A DNA stretch of 54,750 bases from Planctomycetota bacterium (GCA_024230295.1 JAAERN010000152.1:1-54750); one strand, 5' to 3'; counted from the first letter of the stretch, positions 45,147 through 54,021 are shown. A program made the numbers and translations. Notes: generated by a model from the letters alone, not told the origin.

Positions 45147-45851
45147 TTATTCGGAGGTGCCTCGCCCATGCCTCTCTGCTCTGAGCAGCGGACTTCCAAG
45201 TGACTGCGCAAGTTCGCATGGGACACCGATGTCCACGGTGTGAATCTCTCCCGTCCACCTCACGGACTCTTGCTCCATAAAGCCAAGTTTCCAACCAGCA
45301 AATGTGGCGGTGGCATCGGCTCGGACCGCTAAGCCCAGAGGGCATCCCGTATCCGCATCGAGTCCGGAGGGTAGATCAATGGCCAGCACCTGCGCTTCGG
45401 TGCTATTGATCGACTCAATCAACTCCCTGATGACCCCCTCAACCTCGCGATCGAGTCCAGTTCCAAGTAATGCATCAACCACAAGATCTACATCATTGGC
45501 ATCAGTCCACGGAATGATGTCAATTGACATACGGTGAACAGTGGCGGCATTAGCCGCCGCATCGCTTCCCTCACGCGGCATACCGATTGGTGTGAGCGTG
45601 ACATCGCAGCCGGCATTGTGCAGATGGCGGGCCATCGCCCAGCCATCACCGCCGTTGTTCCCTGGGCCACACACGACATGGACGCGAGTGCGTGAACCGA
45701 GCATCTGAAGCGCGACCTCCGTGGCACCCCGTGCCGCATTCTCCATCAGCACGATGCCCGGGATCCCATAGTGGCTGGTCGCCTGAGCATCGAGCTGCCT
45801 GGATGCGGCGAGGTCCATGATATACATACGATCTGCATCGATCAGAGTCAT
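45147..45851 (-). CDS. nnrE: NAD(P)H-hydrate epimerase (YjeF_N domain)
   Basis: Repair enzyme that epimerises the R- and S-forms of damaged NAD(P)HX so that a dehydratase can restore NAD(P)H. Only the YjeF N-terminal domain is present (about 234 residues). Characteristic parts are LMENAARGATEVAL, the Rossmann-like VVCGPGNNGGDGWAMARHL, VDALLGTGL and AIDLPSGLDADTG. The C-terminal ADP-dependent dehydratase domain (NnrD) found in fused homologues is missing, so that gene should be elsewhere. Two starts are plausible, ATG 45851 (MTLIDADRM) and ATG 45827. The gene diverges from the glycosyltransferase gene and the two start regions nearly touch. Confidence 0.9.
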   Translation of the reverse strand: MTLIDADRMYIMDLAASRQLDAQATSHYGIPGIVLMENAARGATEVALQMLGSRTRVHVVCGPGNNGGDGWAMARHLHNAGCDVTLTPIGMPREGSDAAANAATVHRMSIDIIPWTDANDVDLVVDALLGTGLDREVEGVIRELIESINSTEAQVLAIDLPSGLDADTGCPLGLAVRADATATFAGWKLGFMEQESVRWTGEIHTVDIGVPCELAQSLGSPLLRAERHGRGTSE

Positions 45852-45858
45852 GCGGGCG

Positions 45859-47097
45859 ATGGTATCCAGGGATGTTGGCTTCGTGGGTCGATACACTCTC
45901 GCCCCAGTGTCCACTCTCTCCATCCTGTCCATCGTGTTCGCAGTACCCGCCATCGGCGGCGTGATCTGGTGGGCAGTCGTGACAATTCGTCTTGGCCGAA
46001 TGCTCTCGACCGGACTCTCGCTTCGGCGTGGCCTCGAGGGGTTGCCGGATTCGCAGTCGTTGTCAGTTGTGATACCGGCATACAACGAGGAACGTGTCAT
46101 CGGCCACTGCGTCGACACGTTGCTGGCTCAGGATGTGGATGACTTGGAAGTCATTGTTGTCGCCGATCGTTGCACAGACGACACGGAGTCGATCGTCTCG
46201 GATCGTGCTGCTCATGATTCCAGGATTCTCTTGATTCGCAACAAGGAGTGCCCCCCGAGTTGGGCGGGCAAGTGTAACGCGGCTCGGATCGGTGCGGACC
46301 ACGCTACGGGTGATTGGATTGCATTCATAGATGCCGACACGAGAGCAGCCCCCGAACTTCTTCGAGCGGCGCTCAATGAAGCGCAGCGACGAGAAACCGG
46401 ACTACTTAGTCTGCTGACCGACCTCGAATGCACGCGTTGGTTCGAGCGATCAACCCAGCCCGTGGCCATGATGGCACTGCTATCGTTATTTCCACCGGAT
46501 GCGGTCAATCGCGATGATCGAGGAAGGACATTCGCCAACGGCCAGTTCATGTTGTTTGATCGCGACTGGTATGACAAGGTCGGTGGACACGCCGCAGTCA
46601 AAGATGACCTACTTGAGGACATCGCTTTTGCTGGCAAGGTCAAACAGGCTGGCGGGCGTGTCAACGTACTTCGCGCAGACGGACTGTTGTCCTGCTCCAT
46701 GTACGGTGATCGTCAAGCTTTCATGCGGGGTTGGATGCGAATTTTCTTGGAGGCGACTAAGCGACGGCCCCGCTCACTTCGTAAGCATGCAGTCCGCCAG
46801 TTGCTGCTTGGCTGGGTGATTCCGGCGATCAGCGTTGCTGCTGTTGTGGCCGGCCTTGGCGCAGGAGGATTTTGTGGTGGCCTTGCGGTCGTTGCCGGTG
46901 GGCTCTCTGTATTCCAACAACTTGGAGCGTTGGTTTGGACTTGGCAAATTGGACGGCAGCCTATCTGGTCCGTCCTTCTGTACCCGATCGGTAGTTGGAA
47001 TGTGTATTGCACGATGCGGTGGGCGGAGAAGGCATTGCGATCGGGAGAACCGATCAAGTGGGGTGGTCGGGAGTACGTTCTCGAACCGAACGACTAG
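45859..47097 (+). CDS. Membrane glycosyltransferase family 2 (HpnB/CrtQ-like)
   Basis: Membrane-bound GT2 enzyme. One N-terminal helix, then the GT-A domain with VVIPAYNEERVIGHC, VVADRCTDDT, the D-x-D-like FIDADTRAAPE and a CPPSWAGKCNA loop. This is followed by the acceptor block LLEDIAFAGKVKQAGG and R-x-x-R-W-like GWMRIFLEATKRRPR, then two or more C-terminal helices. The PPSWAGK loop is shared with hopene-associated HpnB and carotenoid CrtQ glycosyltransferases. The start is unsure: ATG 45859, ATG 45850 or GTG 45907 (VSTLSILSIVF). An shc gene in the same window makes a hopanoid-linked role attractive, but it is inference. Confidence 0.82.
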   Translation: MVSRDVGFVGRYTLAPVSTLSILSIVFAVPAIGGVIWWAVVTIRLGRMLSTGLSLRRGLEGLPDSQSLSVVIPAYNEERVIGHCVDTLLAQDVDDLEVIVVADRCTDDTESIVSDRAAHDSRILLIRNKECPPSWAGKCNAARIGADHATGDWIAFIDADTRAAPELLRAALNEAQRRETGLLSLLTDLECTRWFERSTQPVAMMALLSLFPPDAVNRDDRGRTFANGQFMLFDRDWYDKVGGHAAVKDDLLEDIAFAGKVKQAGGRVNVLRADGLLSCSMYGDRQAFMRGWMRIFLEATKRRPRSLRKHAVRQLLLGWVIPAISVAAVVAGLGAGGFCGGLAVVAGGLSVFQQLGALVWTWQIGRQPIWSVLLYPIGSWNVYCTMRWAEKALRSGEPIKWGGREYVLEPND

Positions 47098-47102
47098 CAG
47101 GC

Positions 47103-47918
47103 CTACTCCAGGCCTTCCTTCCATTCCTGAATGCGATCAACGTCGGTCATCACGTAGGACAGTGGTGTCACGGTGATGCATCCATCTCTGATGACATCCA
47201 CATCCGAGCCTGCGGTTGTGCTTGTGAACTGCATGCCTTCGCCCGCGGCCCAGTAGTAGACCTGTCCAGCAGGGCTTTCTCGCCTCTCAAAGCCTTCGAG
47301 CAGCGGGGCTGCATTCATGCCGACGACTTTGATCGGGGGGATTGGTGCATCGGCCGATTCGATCGGCGGAATATTGACATTGAGTACTTCGTGTGGAGTC
47401 AATGGTCGCATCGCGAGGATGTTGTCGATGACTGTGCGTGCAATCGCAGCAGCACGATCCCAGTAGATATTCGTGCGATCTCGCAGGTAAAGACTCACGG
47501 CAATGGAAGGCACGCCGAGAAACGCAGACTCGATGGCTGCGGCCACTGTTCCTGAATACAAAATGTTGATACCCACGTTGGCACCACTATTCATGCCGCT
47601 GATGGTGAGGTCGGGGCGGTCCGATTCGCCGAAGTGTTCGGGCCAGAGTGATCTGATGGCGAGTTTGACGCAGTCGGCTGGTCGGCCATCAACAGCAATG
47701 CCGCCGAAGTCCGGTGTCACCTGTACCGGTTCGACCATGAGCGGGTCGGTGTAGGTAATGCCATGACCAGCTGCACTTTGCACCGTCAGGGGTGCTGCAG
47801 TCCAGATATCGCCGAGGTCTGAGATCGCTGAGTGCAGCGAGACGATTCCCGGAGCGTGTATTCCGTCATCATTGGTCAAGAGGATCCGCATACGAGCCAT
47901 TCTACAGGCCTTGCTCAT
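47103..47918 (-). CDS. surE: 5'/3'-nucleotidase SurE
   Basis: Metal-dependent nucleoside monophosphate phosphatase of the SurE family, a stationary-phase survival protein. The metal site starts with LLTNDDGIHAPG near the N-terminus. The conserved SGMNSGANVGINILYSGTVAAA region holds the Ser and Asn of the active site, and VDGRPADCVKLA is also typical. About 271 residues from the ATG at 47918. The family usually begins MRILLTNDDG, which here is the ATG at 47891, so nine residues may be extra. A perfect AGGAGG lies only two bases from the 47918 ATG, which does not settle the choice. It follows the TonB-like gene by 6 bases. Confidence 0.92.
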   Translation of the reverse strand: MSKACRMARMRILLTNDDGIHAPGIVSLHSAISDLGDIWTAAPLTVQSAAGHGITYTDPLMVEPVQVTPDFGGIAVDGRPADCVKLAIRSLWPEHFGESDRPDLTISGMNSGANVGINILYSGTVAAAIESAFLGVPSIAVSLYLRDRTNIYWDRAAAIARTVIDNILAMRPLTPHEVLNVNIPPIESADAPIPPIKVVGMNAAPLLEGFERRESPAGQVYYWAAGEGMQFTSTTAGSDVDVIRDGCITVTPLSYVMTDVDRIQEWKEGLE

Positions 47919-47924
47919 GACCTC

Positions 47925-49016
47925 CTATCGGTACACGAGATTGAAAGGGATCGAATAGGTTTGATCATCCTTGAGCGCCTTGAGCTTCTCTCCACGAGCT
48001 CTCCACGTATAGAGCGAACTGACAACCTTGCTCTCATAGCCCCTCGTGGTGTTGCCGGATTCCCAGAATGGCTTCTTGGTCTTTGGATTGATCCGTTCGA
48101 TCCAAACTCGGGCCACCTTGCCATCCGATGAAAAATCGAGCAGGACGGTCAAGCGGACGACATTGCGAAACTGCATGTCCTCGAAGGTGGTCAAAGTCAA
48201 GTGCCGCGTATTGACTCTGAGCCCCTCGGCGGAAACCGGACCGCCTCGCTTCTTGATATTGACCTGAGTCTTTGTTGTGGCATGCGATTGCCGATTGCTC
48301 GGTTGCTCAACGGGTGGAAGATCTTCGGCACCCGGCTGCGCTGTCCCCGGTTTCTGCGCAGGAGGTCCCGGTTTCGGTGCTTGATCGCCAGGGGGAGGTC
48401 GCTTGGGGCTGGGTTGTGAAGGAGGGGCAGGCTGGCTCTGAGGTTGTGGTTCAGCCGGCTTTGCAGGAGGTGGTGCTGCTGTTTCAGGCTGTTCTGCGGG
48501 CTTCTCGGCGTTGGCGTCCTCGGTTGTTTCCGAATTCTTTGGCAAGGCTTCATCGGGAACCTCGGGAAGCGGTTCGATGGCTGGTCTCGCTCGTGGAGGC
48601 GCCGTGTTGTCCGTTTCAGGCTGTGGGTCCTCCACCGGCTGCGGCTCGGCCGATTCAGGTGGTTGTGGCTCGGCGGCCTGCGGTGACTTGGGCCCTGGTG
48701 TCCCTCCGCCACCGACATCGCCCCCGCCCATGTCAAAGCGGGCTTGTTCCAACTCGGCAAGCCTTGCCATGTGCTCCTGATACTGCTCATAGCCAATCCA
48801 AGTCAGCGTAGAGGTGTCGGATTTTTCGATGCCGAGTTTGATCTCAGGCTCGTCTGGTAGGTCAGGTTCGAAAGCGGGGGGCCGAACCGAATCATCTGCT
48901 TGAAGTTGATCAGTACCGATCTGTAGGTCGGCGGTCAGCCCTGGCACGATGATCATTGCGTTGACAAGTAATGACACCAAAACGCCGATTCCGAGACGTG
49001 TTTCGTCGGACTTCAT
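47925..49016 (-). CDS. TonB-like/energy-transducer protein with Pro-rich linker
   Basis: Protein of 363 residues built like TonB or TolA: one N-terminal membrane helix (about 10-30, IGVLVSLLVNAMIIVPGL), a long Pro/Glu/Gln/Ala-rich linker (about 75-240) and a C-terminal globular domain (about 265-363) with RLTVLLDFSSDGKVARVWIE. It could span the periplasm and transfer energy from an ExbD-type motor to the outer membrane. The start overlaps the exbD stop codon as ATGA, so the two are coupled. The linker has several KP- and PP-rich stretches (PPPAKPAEPQPQSQP). The C-terminal domain does not clearly match classic TonB, so the outer-membrane partner is unknown. Confidence 0.72.
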   Translation of the reverse strand: MKSDETRLGIGVLVSLLVNAMIIVPGLTADLQIGTDQLQADDSVRPPAFEPDLPDEPEIKLGIEKSDTSTLTWIGYEQYQEHMARLAELEQARFDMGGGDVGGGGTPGPKSPQAAEPQPPESAEPQPVEDPQPETDNTAPPRARPAIEPLPEVPDEALPKNSETTEDANAEKPAEQPETAAPPPAKPAEPQPQSQPAPPSQPSPKRPPPGDQAPKPGPPAQKPGTAQPGAEDLPPVEQPSNRQSHATTKTQVNIKKRGGPVSAEGLRVNTRHLTLTTFEDMQFRNVVRLTVLLDFSSDGKVARVWIERINPKTKKPFWESGNTTRGYESKVVSSLYTWRARGEKLKALKDDQTYSIPFNLVYR

Positions 49017-49432
49017 GGCCCGCCAGCCTGGCCGACGAGTTTGATCGCGATTCCCGCGTTGTGCAGCCGATCCCATGCGGCGGTCAGCAACGGACCACGA
49101 TCAATGGCACCATTGCCGTCTTCGAGAATGATATAGACGACGGTGTCCGGCTCGCTCGTGCGAGCCTGATCTATGGCGGTAAGCATTTCATCGAGGCCGG
49201 TTTCCGTTTGCCCGACGAAGATCGCCCCATCGAGTCTGAGCGTGACAGCGATCGCTGGAAGTGGTTCTGTGGATTCGCCAGATGCGTAGGACTCAAGTGG
49301 CACCGGAAGCATGTCCACTCGAACCATCAAGACCATGGCATACACAAAGAACGTGAGAATGAGAAACACGACATCGATCAGTGGCATCAATTCGATGCGC
49401 ATGTCTGGATCAGTACGTCGAAATCGCAGCAC
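49013..49432 (-). CDS. ExbD/TolR-type biopolymer transport protein
   Basis: Small inner-membrane protein that with ExbB/TolQ forms a proton-driven motor. After a short cytosolic N-terminus comes ELMPLIDVVFLILTFFVYA, with the essential membrane Asp of the family. The periplasmic domain (about 50-139) contains the expected VTLRLDGAIFVGQ and VYIILEDGNGAIDRGPLL pattern. It starts with GTG. Length 139 residues. No ExbB/MotA-like gene is in the window, so the motor stator must be encoded elsewhere. It is coupled to the TonB-like gene by ATGA and follows a STAS gene after 3 bases. Confidence 0.87.
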   Translation of the reverse strand: MLRFRRTDPDMRIELMPLIDVVFLILTFFVYAMVLMVRVDMLPVPLESYASGESTEPLPAIAVTLRLDGAIFVGQTETGLDEMLTAIDQARTSEPDTVVYIILEDGNGAIDRGPLLTAAWDRLHNAGIAIKLVGQAGGP

Positions 49433-49435
49433 GAA

Positions 49436-49822
49436 TCAATCCTCGTCCGCATCGACTCCACTGCCGGGACCGATGCCGAGTTGAATTTCGGCGAGCGCCG
49501 TCGTGACGTCGGTGGCGAAGGCGAAGATGCGATCCAGCCCTGTAGCAATCATTGCTGACCAGATTGTATCCGTGACACCACAAATCAAGAGCCGCCGATC
49601 AGTCATCTCCAGCAGTTTCCGCACTCGGAGAAGGCTGCCGAGGTTCGACGAGTTGACAGAGTTCACTTGGGCCAGATCGATGATGATGTTCGGTACATCG
49701 GAATCGCCATCGTGTCGGATCTCATCAATGCGATTGACGAGTTGGTCCATGTCGTCCGAGAACAGTGGTTCGTCGGAGAGTTCAGCGATTGTGATGGTGT
49801 CGGACCAAGATTTGAGCGGCAT
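49436..49822 (-). CDS. STAS-domain protein (anti-anti-sigma type)
   Basis: SpoIIAA-like STAS protein of 128 residues. The phosphorylation site region reads DLAQVNSVNSSNLGSLL, in which a Ser follows the Asn-Ser as in SpoIIAA and RsbV, so regulation by a serine kinase/phosphatase pair is likely. NIIIDLAQVN is the strand before it, and the C-terminal helix is LAEIQLG. The gene is the first of the run STAS, exbD, TonB-like, surE, and lies downstream of gyrA. No kinase (RsbW) or PP2C phosphatase is in the window. Confidence 0.8.
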   Translation of the reverse strand: MPLKSWSDTITIAELSDEPLFSDDMDQLVNRIDEIRHDGDSDVPNIIIDLAQVNSVNSSNLGSLLRVRKLLEMTDRRLLICGVTDTIWSAMIATGLDRIFAFATDVTTALAEIQLGIGPGSGVDADED

Positions 49823-49837
49823 GTCCTTTGAGCCCTC

Positions 49838-49857
49838 CCATTGCGATCCTGCAATGG
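49838..49857 (-). other. Small intercistronic hairpin between gyrA and the STAS gene
   Basis: CCATTGC and GCAATGG pair over 7 bases with a 6-base loop in the gap between the gyrA stop and the STAS start. No T run follows, so it is more likely a processing or stability element than a terminator. Confidence 0.35.
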
Positions 49858-49900
49858 TACACGCATGCTCAGGGGAGCCGGGTGAGAAGAGGGGCTCAGA

Positions 49901-52486
49901 TCAGGTTTCATCCTCGATTTTGGCTGCGGCGATGACGCGGTCGCCCGCCTTGAGATTGACAAGACGCACACCCTGTGTGTTTCGACCAATCCTGCTGATC
50001 GAATCGGCCGGGATGCGAACCAGCATGCCACTCTCACTTGCAAGCACCATGCCATCGGCATCATGGACATTCCGAATGGACACAACCTGACCATTCCGGC
50101 CTTCGGTGCGGATGTCACGCCTGCCCTTGCCGCCACGTGACTGTGGGCGGGTGGAACCATCTTCCGACTGAACCAGATACTCCACCATTGGTGTTCGCTT
50201 ACCGTAGCCGTTGGCGGTCACTGTCAGCAGGTCGGCATCATCATCAACACGTACAAGCCCGACGACTTCATCACCTGACTTCAGGTCGATACCTTTGACT
50301 CCGGCTGCGACGCGTCCCATGACCCTTGCATCGGCTTCATTGAATCGAATTGACATACCGCTTGAGGTCGCAAGCAGAATGTGATGGTCGCCGCTGGTAT
50401 GGACAACTCCGATGAGATCATCGTCGTCACGAAGATTGATCGCATTGATGCCAGCAACATTGACGTTGCGATAGTCCCGAAGCGCTGTTCGTTTGACCTT
50501 GCCCTGCCGAGTGGCGAACAGCAGGAAGTCTTCGCCCTTCTCAAAATCGTCGATGGGCAGACATGTGACGACTTGTTCTCCATCACGGAGCCGCACGAGA
50601 TTGACGATAGCGCGGCCCTTCCCGGTGCGTGATCCTTCCGGAACCTGCCAGACCTTGAGCTTGAAGACCCTGCCGAGATCCGTGAAACAAAGAAGATCTG
50701 CGTGCGAGTTGGCCGTGAAGAGCAATTCGGTGAAGTCGTCATCTTCGATCTTGCCGCTTTTGACGCCTCGTCCGCCGCGTCCCTGCTCACGGTACGTGTC
50801 GGTGGGGAGTCGCTTGATGTAGCCGCGGTGTGTCACCGTGACGACAACATGGTGTTCTGGGATGAGATCGCCGATGTTGTAGTCGTCAGCCTCGCTCTCT
50901 TCGATGCGAGTCTGTCGTTCCGTACCGAAGGTGTCTCGAATCTCGACGCAATCCTCTCGGATGATGTCCAGAATTCGCTGCTCGTCGGAGAGGATGAGTT
51001 CGTACTCCTCGATTTTCTCAACGAGTCCGGTGTAGTCGGCGACCAGTTTCTCAATCTCAAGCCCGGTCAATTGGATGAGCCGCATCGCGCCGATGGCTTC
51101 GGCCTGAACGCGGGAAAGTGCCGTGCCTTCCTCGCCGCCGCATTGCTGCATCAACATCGATGGGATGCTTGCTGCGTACGGATGATCCGGGGCGATTCGG
51201 AACCGTCGCTCCATCAGTTTGCCGATGGCTTCTTCGCGAGTTTGGCTGCCGCGAATGAGGGCGATGACCTCATCGATATCACACACGGCGAGAATCAGGC
51301 CTTCCAGCCGATGTGCTTGTTTTTTCGCCTCGCGCAAGAGGTGTTCGGTCCGCCGCCGCACGACATCTCGGCGATGGTCGATGAAGCAATCAATCAATTG
51401 CCGCAGCCCCATGGTCCGCGGGCGCCCGCGATCGAGCGCGATGTTGATAATGGACACCGTGCTCTGCAGCGGCGTGAACTGATAAATCTGTCGCTCGACG
51501 ATTTCCGGGTCGGCGCCGCGTTTGAGTTGCACCACGATGCGGGTGCGGTGTTTCTTCCCGGAGAAGTTCTTGATATCCGCGATCCCCTGAATGCGATCTG
51601 CCTTCGCGGCATCGACCATCTTGTCGATCAGGTTGTTTTGTACGACCTGATAGGGGATCTCATCAATGACGAGGCACTCTCGCCCCTTGATAGTCTCGTG
51701 GTGCACCTTGCCACGCACGATGACTCGGCCACGACCCGAGGCGTACGCATCAGCGATTCCGCGTCTACCGACGATCGTGCCTCCGGTCGGGAAGTCCGGT
51801 CCCGGAATGATTTCAAGCAGTCCGGTGAGATCAATCGAAGGGTCGTCGATGACTGTAATGATGCCGTTGCAAACCTCAGTGACGTTGTGGGGTGGCATCG
51901 AGCACGACATTCCCACAGCAATACCGCTCGAACCGTTGATGAGCAGGTTCGGAAAGCGTGCTGGAAGAACAGTCGGCTCAGTGCGAGTTTCGTCGTAGTT
52001 GGCGATGTACTCGACCGTGTCGAGCTTGATATCTGAAAGCATCTCCGCTGCGGCGCTCGTGAGTCGGGCTTCGGTGTACCGCATGGCGGCCGGAGGATCT
52101 CCGTCAATCGATCCGAAGTTTCCCTGTTTGTCGATGAGCGGCACTCGCATCTTCCAGTCCTGGCCCATATTGACGAGGGTTGGATAAATGACTGATTCAC
52201 CATGCGGGTGGTAGTTGCCGGACGTATCGCCCGAGATTTTGGCGCACTTTCGATGCTTGCGACCTGGGGAAAGGCTGAGATCGTTCATGGCGACGAGAAT
52301 GCGGCGCTGCGAAGGCTTCAGTCCGTCGCGGACATCGGGCAGTGCGCGGTCTGTGATCGTCGACATCGCATACGTGAGATAACTGTCGTGCAGTTCTTGA
52401 TCGACGCGCTGCTCGATGACATGGCCGATGTTGTCCGGCTGTGACTGGTTGTCGTCCGAAGTGTCGGGACGCTCTGCGTCGCTCAT
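49901..52486 (-). CDS. gyrA: DNA gyrase subunit A
   Basis: A subunit of the type IIA topoisomerase that adds negative supercoils to DNA. The catalytic Tyr137 lies in AAMRYTEARLT. The breakage-reunion domain opens with LHDSYLTYAMSTITDRALPD and contains RFPNLLINGSSGIAVGM. A GyrA box (QGRGGRG) lies in the C-terminal beta-pinwheel, which distinguishes gyrase from topoisomerase IV. Length 861 residues, normal. An AGGAA site stands 8 bases before the ATG. In the quinolone-resistance region the residue at the E. coli Asp87 position is Pro102 (HPHGESVIYPTLV), while Ser98 fits Ser83. gyrB is not adjacent here. Confidence 0.97.
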   Translation of the reverse strand: MSDAERPDTSDDNQSQPDNIGHVIEQRVDQELHDSYLTYAMSTITDRALPDVRDGLKPSQRRILVAMNDLSLSPGRKHRKCAKISGDTSGNYHPHGESVIYPTLVNMGQDWKMRVPLIDKQGNFGSIDGDPPAAMRYTEARLTSAAAEMLSDIKLDTVEYIANYDETRTEPTVLPARFPNLLINGSSGIAVGMSCSMPPHNVTEVCNGIITVIDDPSIDLTGLLEIIPGPDFPTGGTIVGRRGIADAYASGRGRVIVRGKVHHETIKGRECLVIDEIPYQVVQNNLIDKMVDAAKADRIQGIADIKNFSGKKHRTRIVVQLKRGADPEIVERQIYQFTPLQSTVSIINIALDRGRPRTMGLRQLIDCFIDHRRDVVRRRTEHLLREAKKQAHRLEGLILAVCDIDEVIALIRGSQTREEAIGKLMERRFRIAPDHPYAASIPSMLMQQCGGEEGTALSRVQAEAIGAMRLIQLTGLEIEKLVADYTGLVEKIEEYELILSDEQRILDIIREDCVEIRDTFGTERQTRIEESEADDYNIGDLIPEHHVVVTVTHRGYIKRLPTDTYREQGRGGRGVKSGKIEDDDFTELLFTANSHADLLCFTDLGRVFKLKVWQVPEGSRTGKGRAIVNLVRLRDGEQVVTCLPIDDFEKGEDFLLFATRQGKVKRTALRDYRNVNVAGINAINLRDDDDLIGVVHTSGDHHILLATSSGMSIRFNEADARVMGRVAAGVKGIDLKSGDEVVGLVRVDDDADLLTVTANGYGKRTPMVEYLVQSEDGSTRPQSRGGKGRRDIRTEGRNGQVVSIRNVHDADGMVLASESGMLVRIPADSISRIGRNTQGVRLVNLKAGDRVIAAAKIEDET

Positions 52487-52567
52487 GAATGGGCTTCCTC
52501 AGGCGCGGCGGAGACTCCCGGCTCCGCAGCGTTACCGTGTCTCCGTATTGTATTGGAAACGAGGCCC

Positions 52568-53182
52568 TCAGACGGCCTGCGCGGCCTTTGTGAAGAGCAG
52601 GAATTCACGGTTTCCCATTGCTCCTCCACGGCTACTTTTACCCCCCCGAACGGGCGAAATTGTCGTGCCGAGCGAGCGGAGTCCCATACCCTCAAGTCCA
52701 TCGAGAACTGCGTCGAGCATTTTCTGGGCGATCTCATCGCTCAACCGACCATCGTGGAGATGTTCACGACGCTGATTGGCATCTAATTCATAGTGGGGCT
52801 TGATGAGCGACACGATCTGGCCGCCCTCAGAGAGCCACTTCATCGCAGCGGGCAAGGCATGCCGCTGGGGGGTCCAGCCCAAGTCGACCACGACCAGGTC
52901 CACGCCATTTGTGGGAGGCAACGCGTGCAACGCGTTGGTCCGCTCCATGACCTCGACCCGGGGATTCTGGCGGAGTTTCCAGGCGAGAATGCCATATCCG
53001 GTATCTACGGCAGTGACCGATTCGGCACCGTGGCGGAGTAGGCAATCGGTAAAGCCGCCGACATTGCATCCAAGATCCGCACATCGCAATCCAGTGACGT
53101 CGATTGAAAAGTGTTGCAGGGCGTGTTGGAGCTTTGCGCCTGCGCGAGAAACCAAGGGCGGCTCGGTAGGAGGCTCGTTCAC
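52568..53182 (-). CDS. TlyA/FtsJ-type RNA methyltransferase without S4 domain
   Basis: S-adenosylmethionine-dependent methyltransferase of the TlyA group, whose members 2'-O-methylate rRNA. SRAGAKLQHAL is the typical first block. The SAM-binding ADLGCNVGGFTDCLL motif follows, then VDLVVVDLGWTP and LIKPHYEL. The catalytic K-D-K-E arrangement is compatible with these. Length is 204 residues against about 250-270 for TlyA, because the N-terminal S4 RNA-binding domain is absent. It starts with GTG and overlaps the lpxI stop codon as GTGA, which couples it to lipid A synthesis in expression. The exact RNA target is unknown. Confidence 0.8.
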   Translation of the reverse strand: MNEPPTEPPLVSRAGAKLQHALQHFSIDVTGLRCADLGCNVGGFTDCLLRHGAESVTAVDTGYGILAWKLRQNPRVEVMERTNALHALPPTNGVDLVVVDLGWTPQRHALPAAMKWLSEGGQIVSLIKPHYELDANQRREHLHDGRLSDEIAQKMLDAVLDGLEGMGLRSLGTTISPVRGGKSSRGGAMGNREFLLFTKAAQAV

Positions 53183-54021
53183 GTATTCGTTCCTGCGACT
53201 CCCACGAGTGCAATGCGGGCCTTGTCGCAGGCTTCGATGACCTTTGGGCGATCGATCAGAATGACTCGGCCAGCACCCACAGCAATGCAGCCACAGCCCG
53301 CAGCCGCGAGCCGGGAAACCGTGTCGGTGCCGATAGTCGGCACATCGGCTCGGCTGTCGTGATCGTCCGCTGCAGTCTTCAGGAGTGTCCAGCCCGATGC
53401 GCGGCAGAGCGTTCCCGCACGTTCGATCATGCGGTCCGTCCCTTCAACCGCTTCGACTGCAATGACGTCTCCTTCACGAACGGCAATGGCTTGACCAATG
53501 CCCATGTCGGTGAGGTTGTGAAGCATGGGCCAGCCGAAGGCGATGTCATGCTGCTGCAAGTTGCTTGGCGAGGTATTGCCGAGCGTTCCCTCGGTTGCAA
53601 GATGGTCTGGAATGTGGGTTGTCGAGTCGATGAGTGTGACTCCGCCTCGTTGTAGTTCATCGGCGACCGCAGCCAGCACGGCGCGGTCTCTGCGATCGTG
53701 TCGAAGCCGACGATACCACAGCCGGATGGCTCGCCAGTCCGGCAGGTCGCGGATCATCCGGAATGGGTCGTGCATGCGAGTCTTGGCGACTCGGCCGACC
53801 ATGACGGCTTCGGCCACATTCCAACGTCGAAGTCGGCGAAGCCAACCTCCCGGACGATAAAGACTGACTTCAGACCACTTGGTGCAGAGGGTGCGAAGTT
53901 CGGGGTCGGCGTGTCCTCGGAATGCCACGCATGCAACGTCGAGCCCGGCCTCGCGCATTCCTTGTGCGACGAGAACCGGCAAGCGACCTTCTCCCGCGAT
54001 CAGTCCGATGGTGGCAGGCAT
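53179..54021 (-). CDS. lpxI: UDP-2,3-diacylglucosamine pyrophosphatase LpxI
   Basis: Enzyme of lipid A synthesis that splits UDP-2,3-diacylglucosamine to lipid X and UMP, replacing LpxH in many bacteria (formerly DUF1009). The N-terminal GLIAGEGRLPVLVAQGMREAG is diagnostic. VGRVAKTRM and the C-terminal block around GQAIAVREGDVIAVEAVEGTD complete the two-domain structure. Length 280 residues, as usual. It starts 19 bases downstream of the LOG-family gene and overlaps the methyltransferase gene as GTGA. With the LpxL-type acyltransferase at 25 kb it indicates lipid A production. No lpxA, B, D or K is in the window. Confidence 0.9.
   Translation of the reverse strand: MPATIGLIAGEGRLPVLVAQGMREAGLDVACVAFRGHADPELRTLCTKWSEVSLYRPGGWLRRLRRWNVAEAVMVGRVAKTRMHDPFRMIRDLPDWRAIRLWYRRLRHDRRDRAVLAAVADELQRGGVTLIDSTTHIPDHLATEGTLGNTSPSNLQQHDIAFGWPMLHNLTDMGIGQAIAVREGDVIAVEAVEGTDRMIERAGTLCRASGWTLLKTAADDHDSRADVPTIGTDTVSRLAAAGCGCIAVGAGRVILIDRPKVIEACDKARIALVGVAGTNT

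Noticed and set aside
50702-52036. Plus-strand open frame of 444 codons
   Set aside because: It is the exact antisense of gyrA; its length follows from the codon bias of that gene and it has no family signal.
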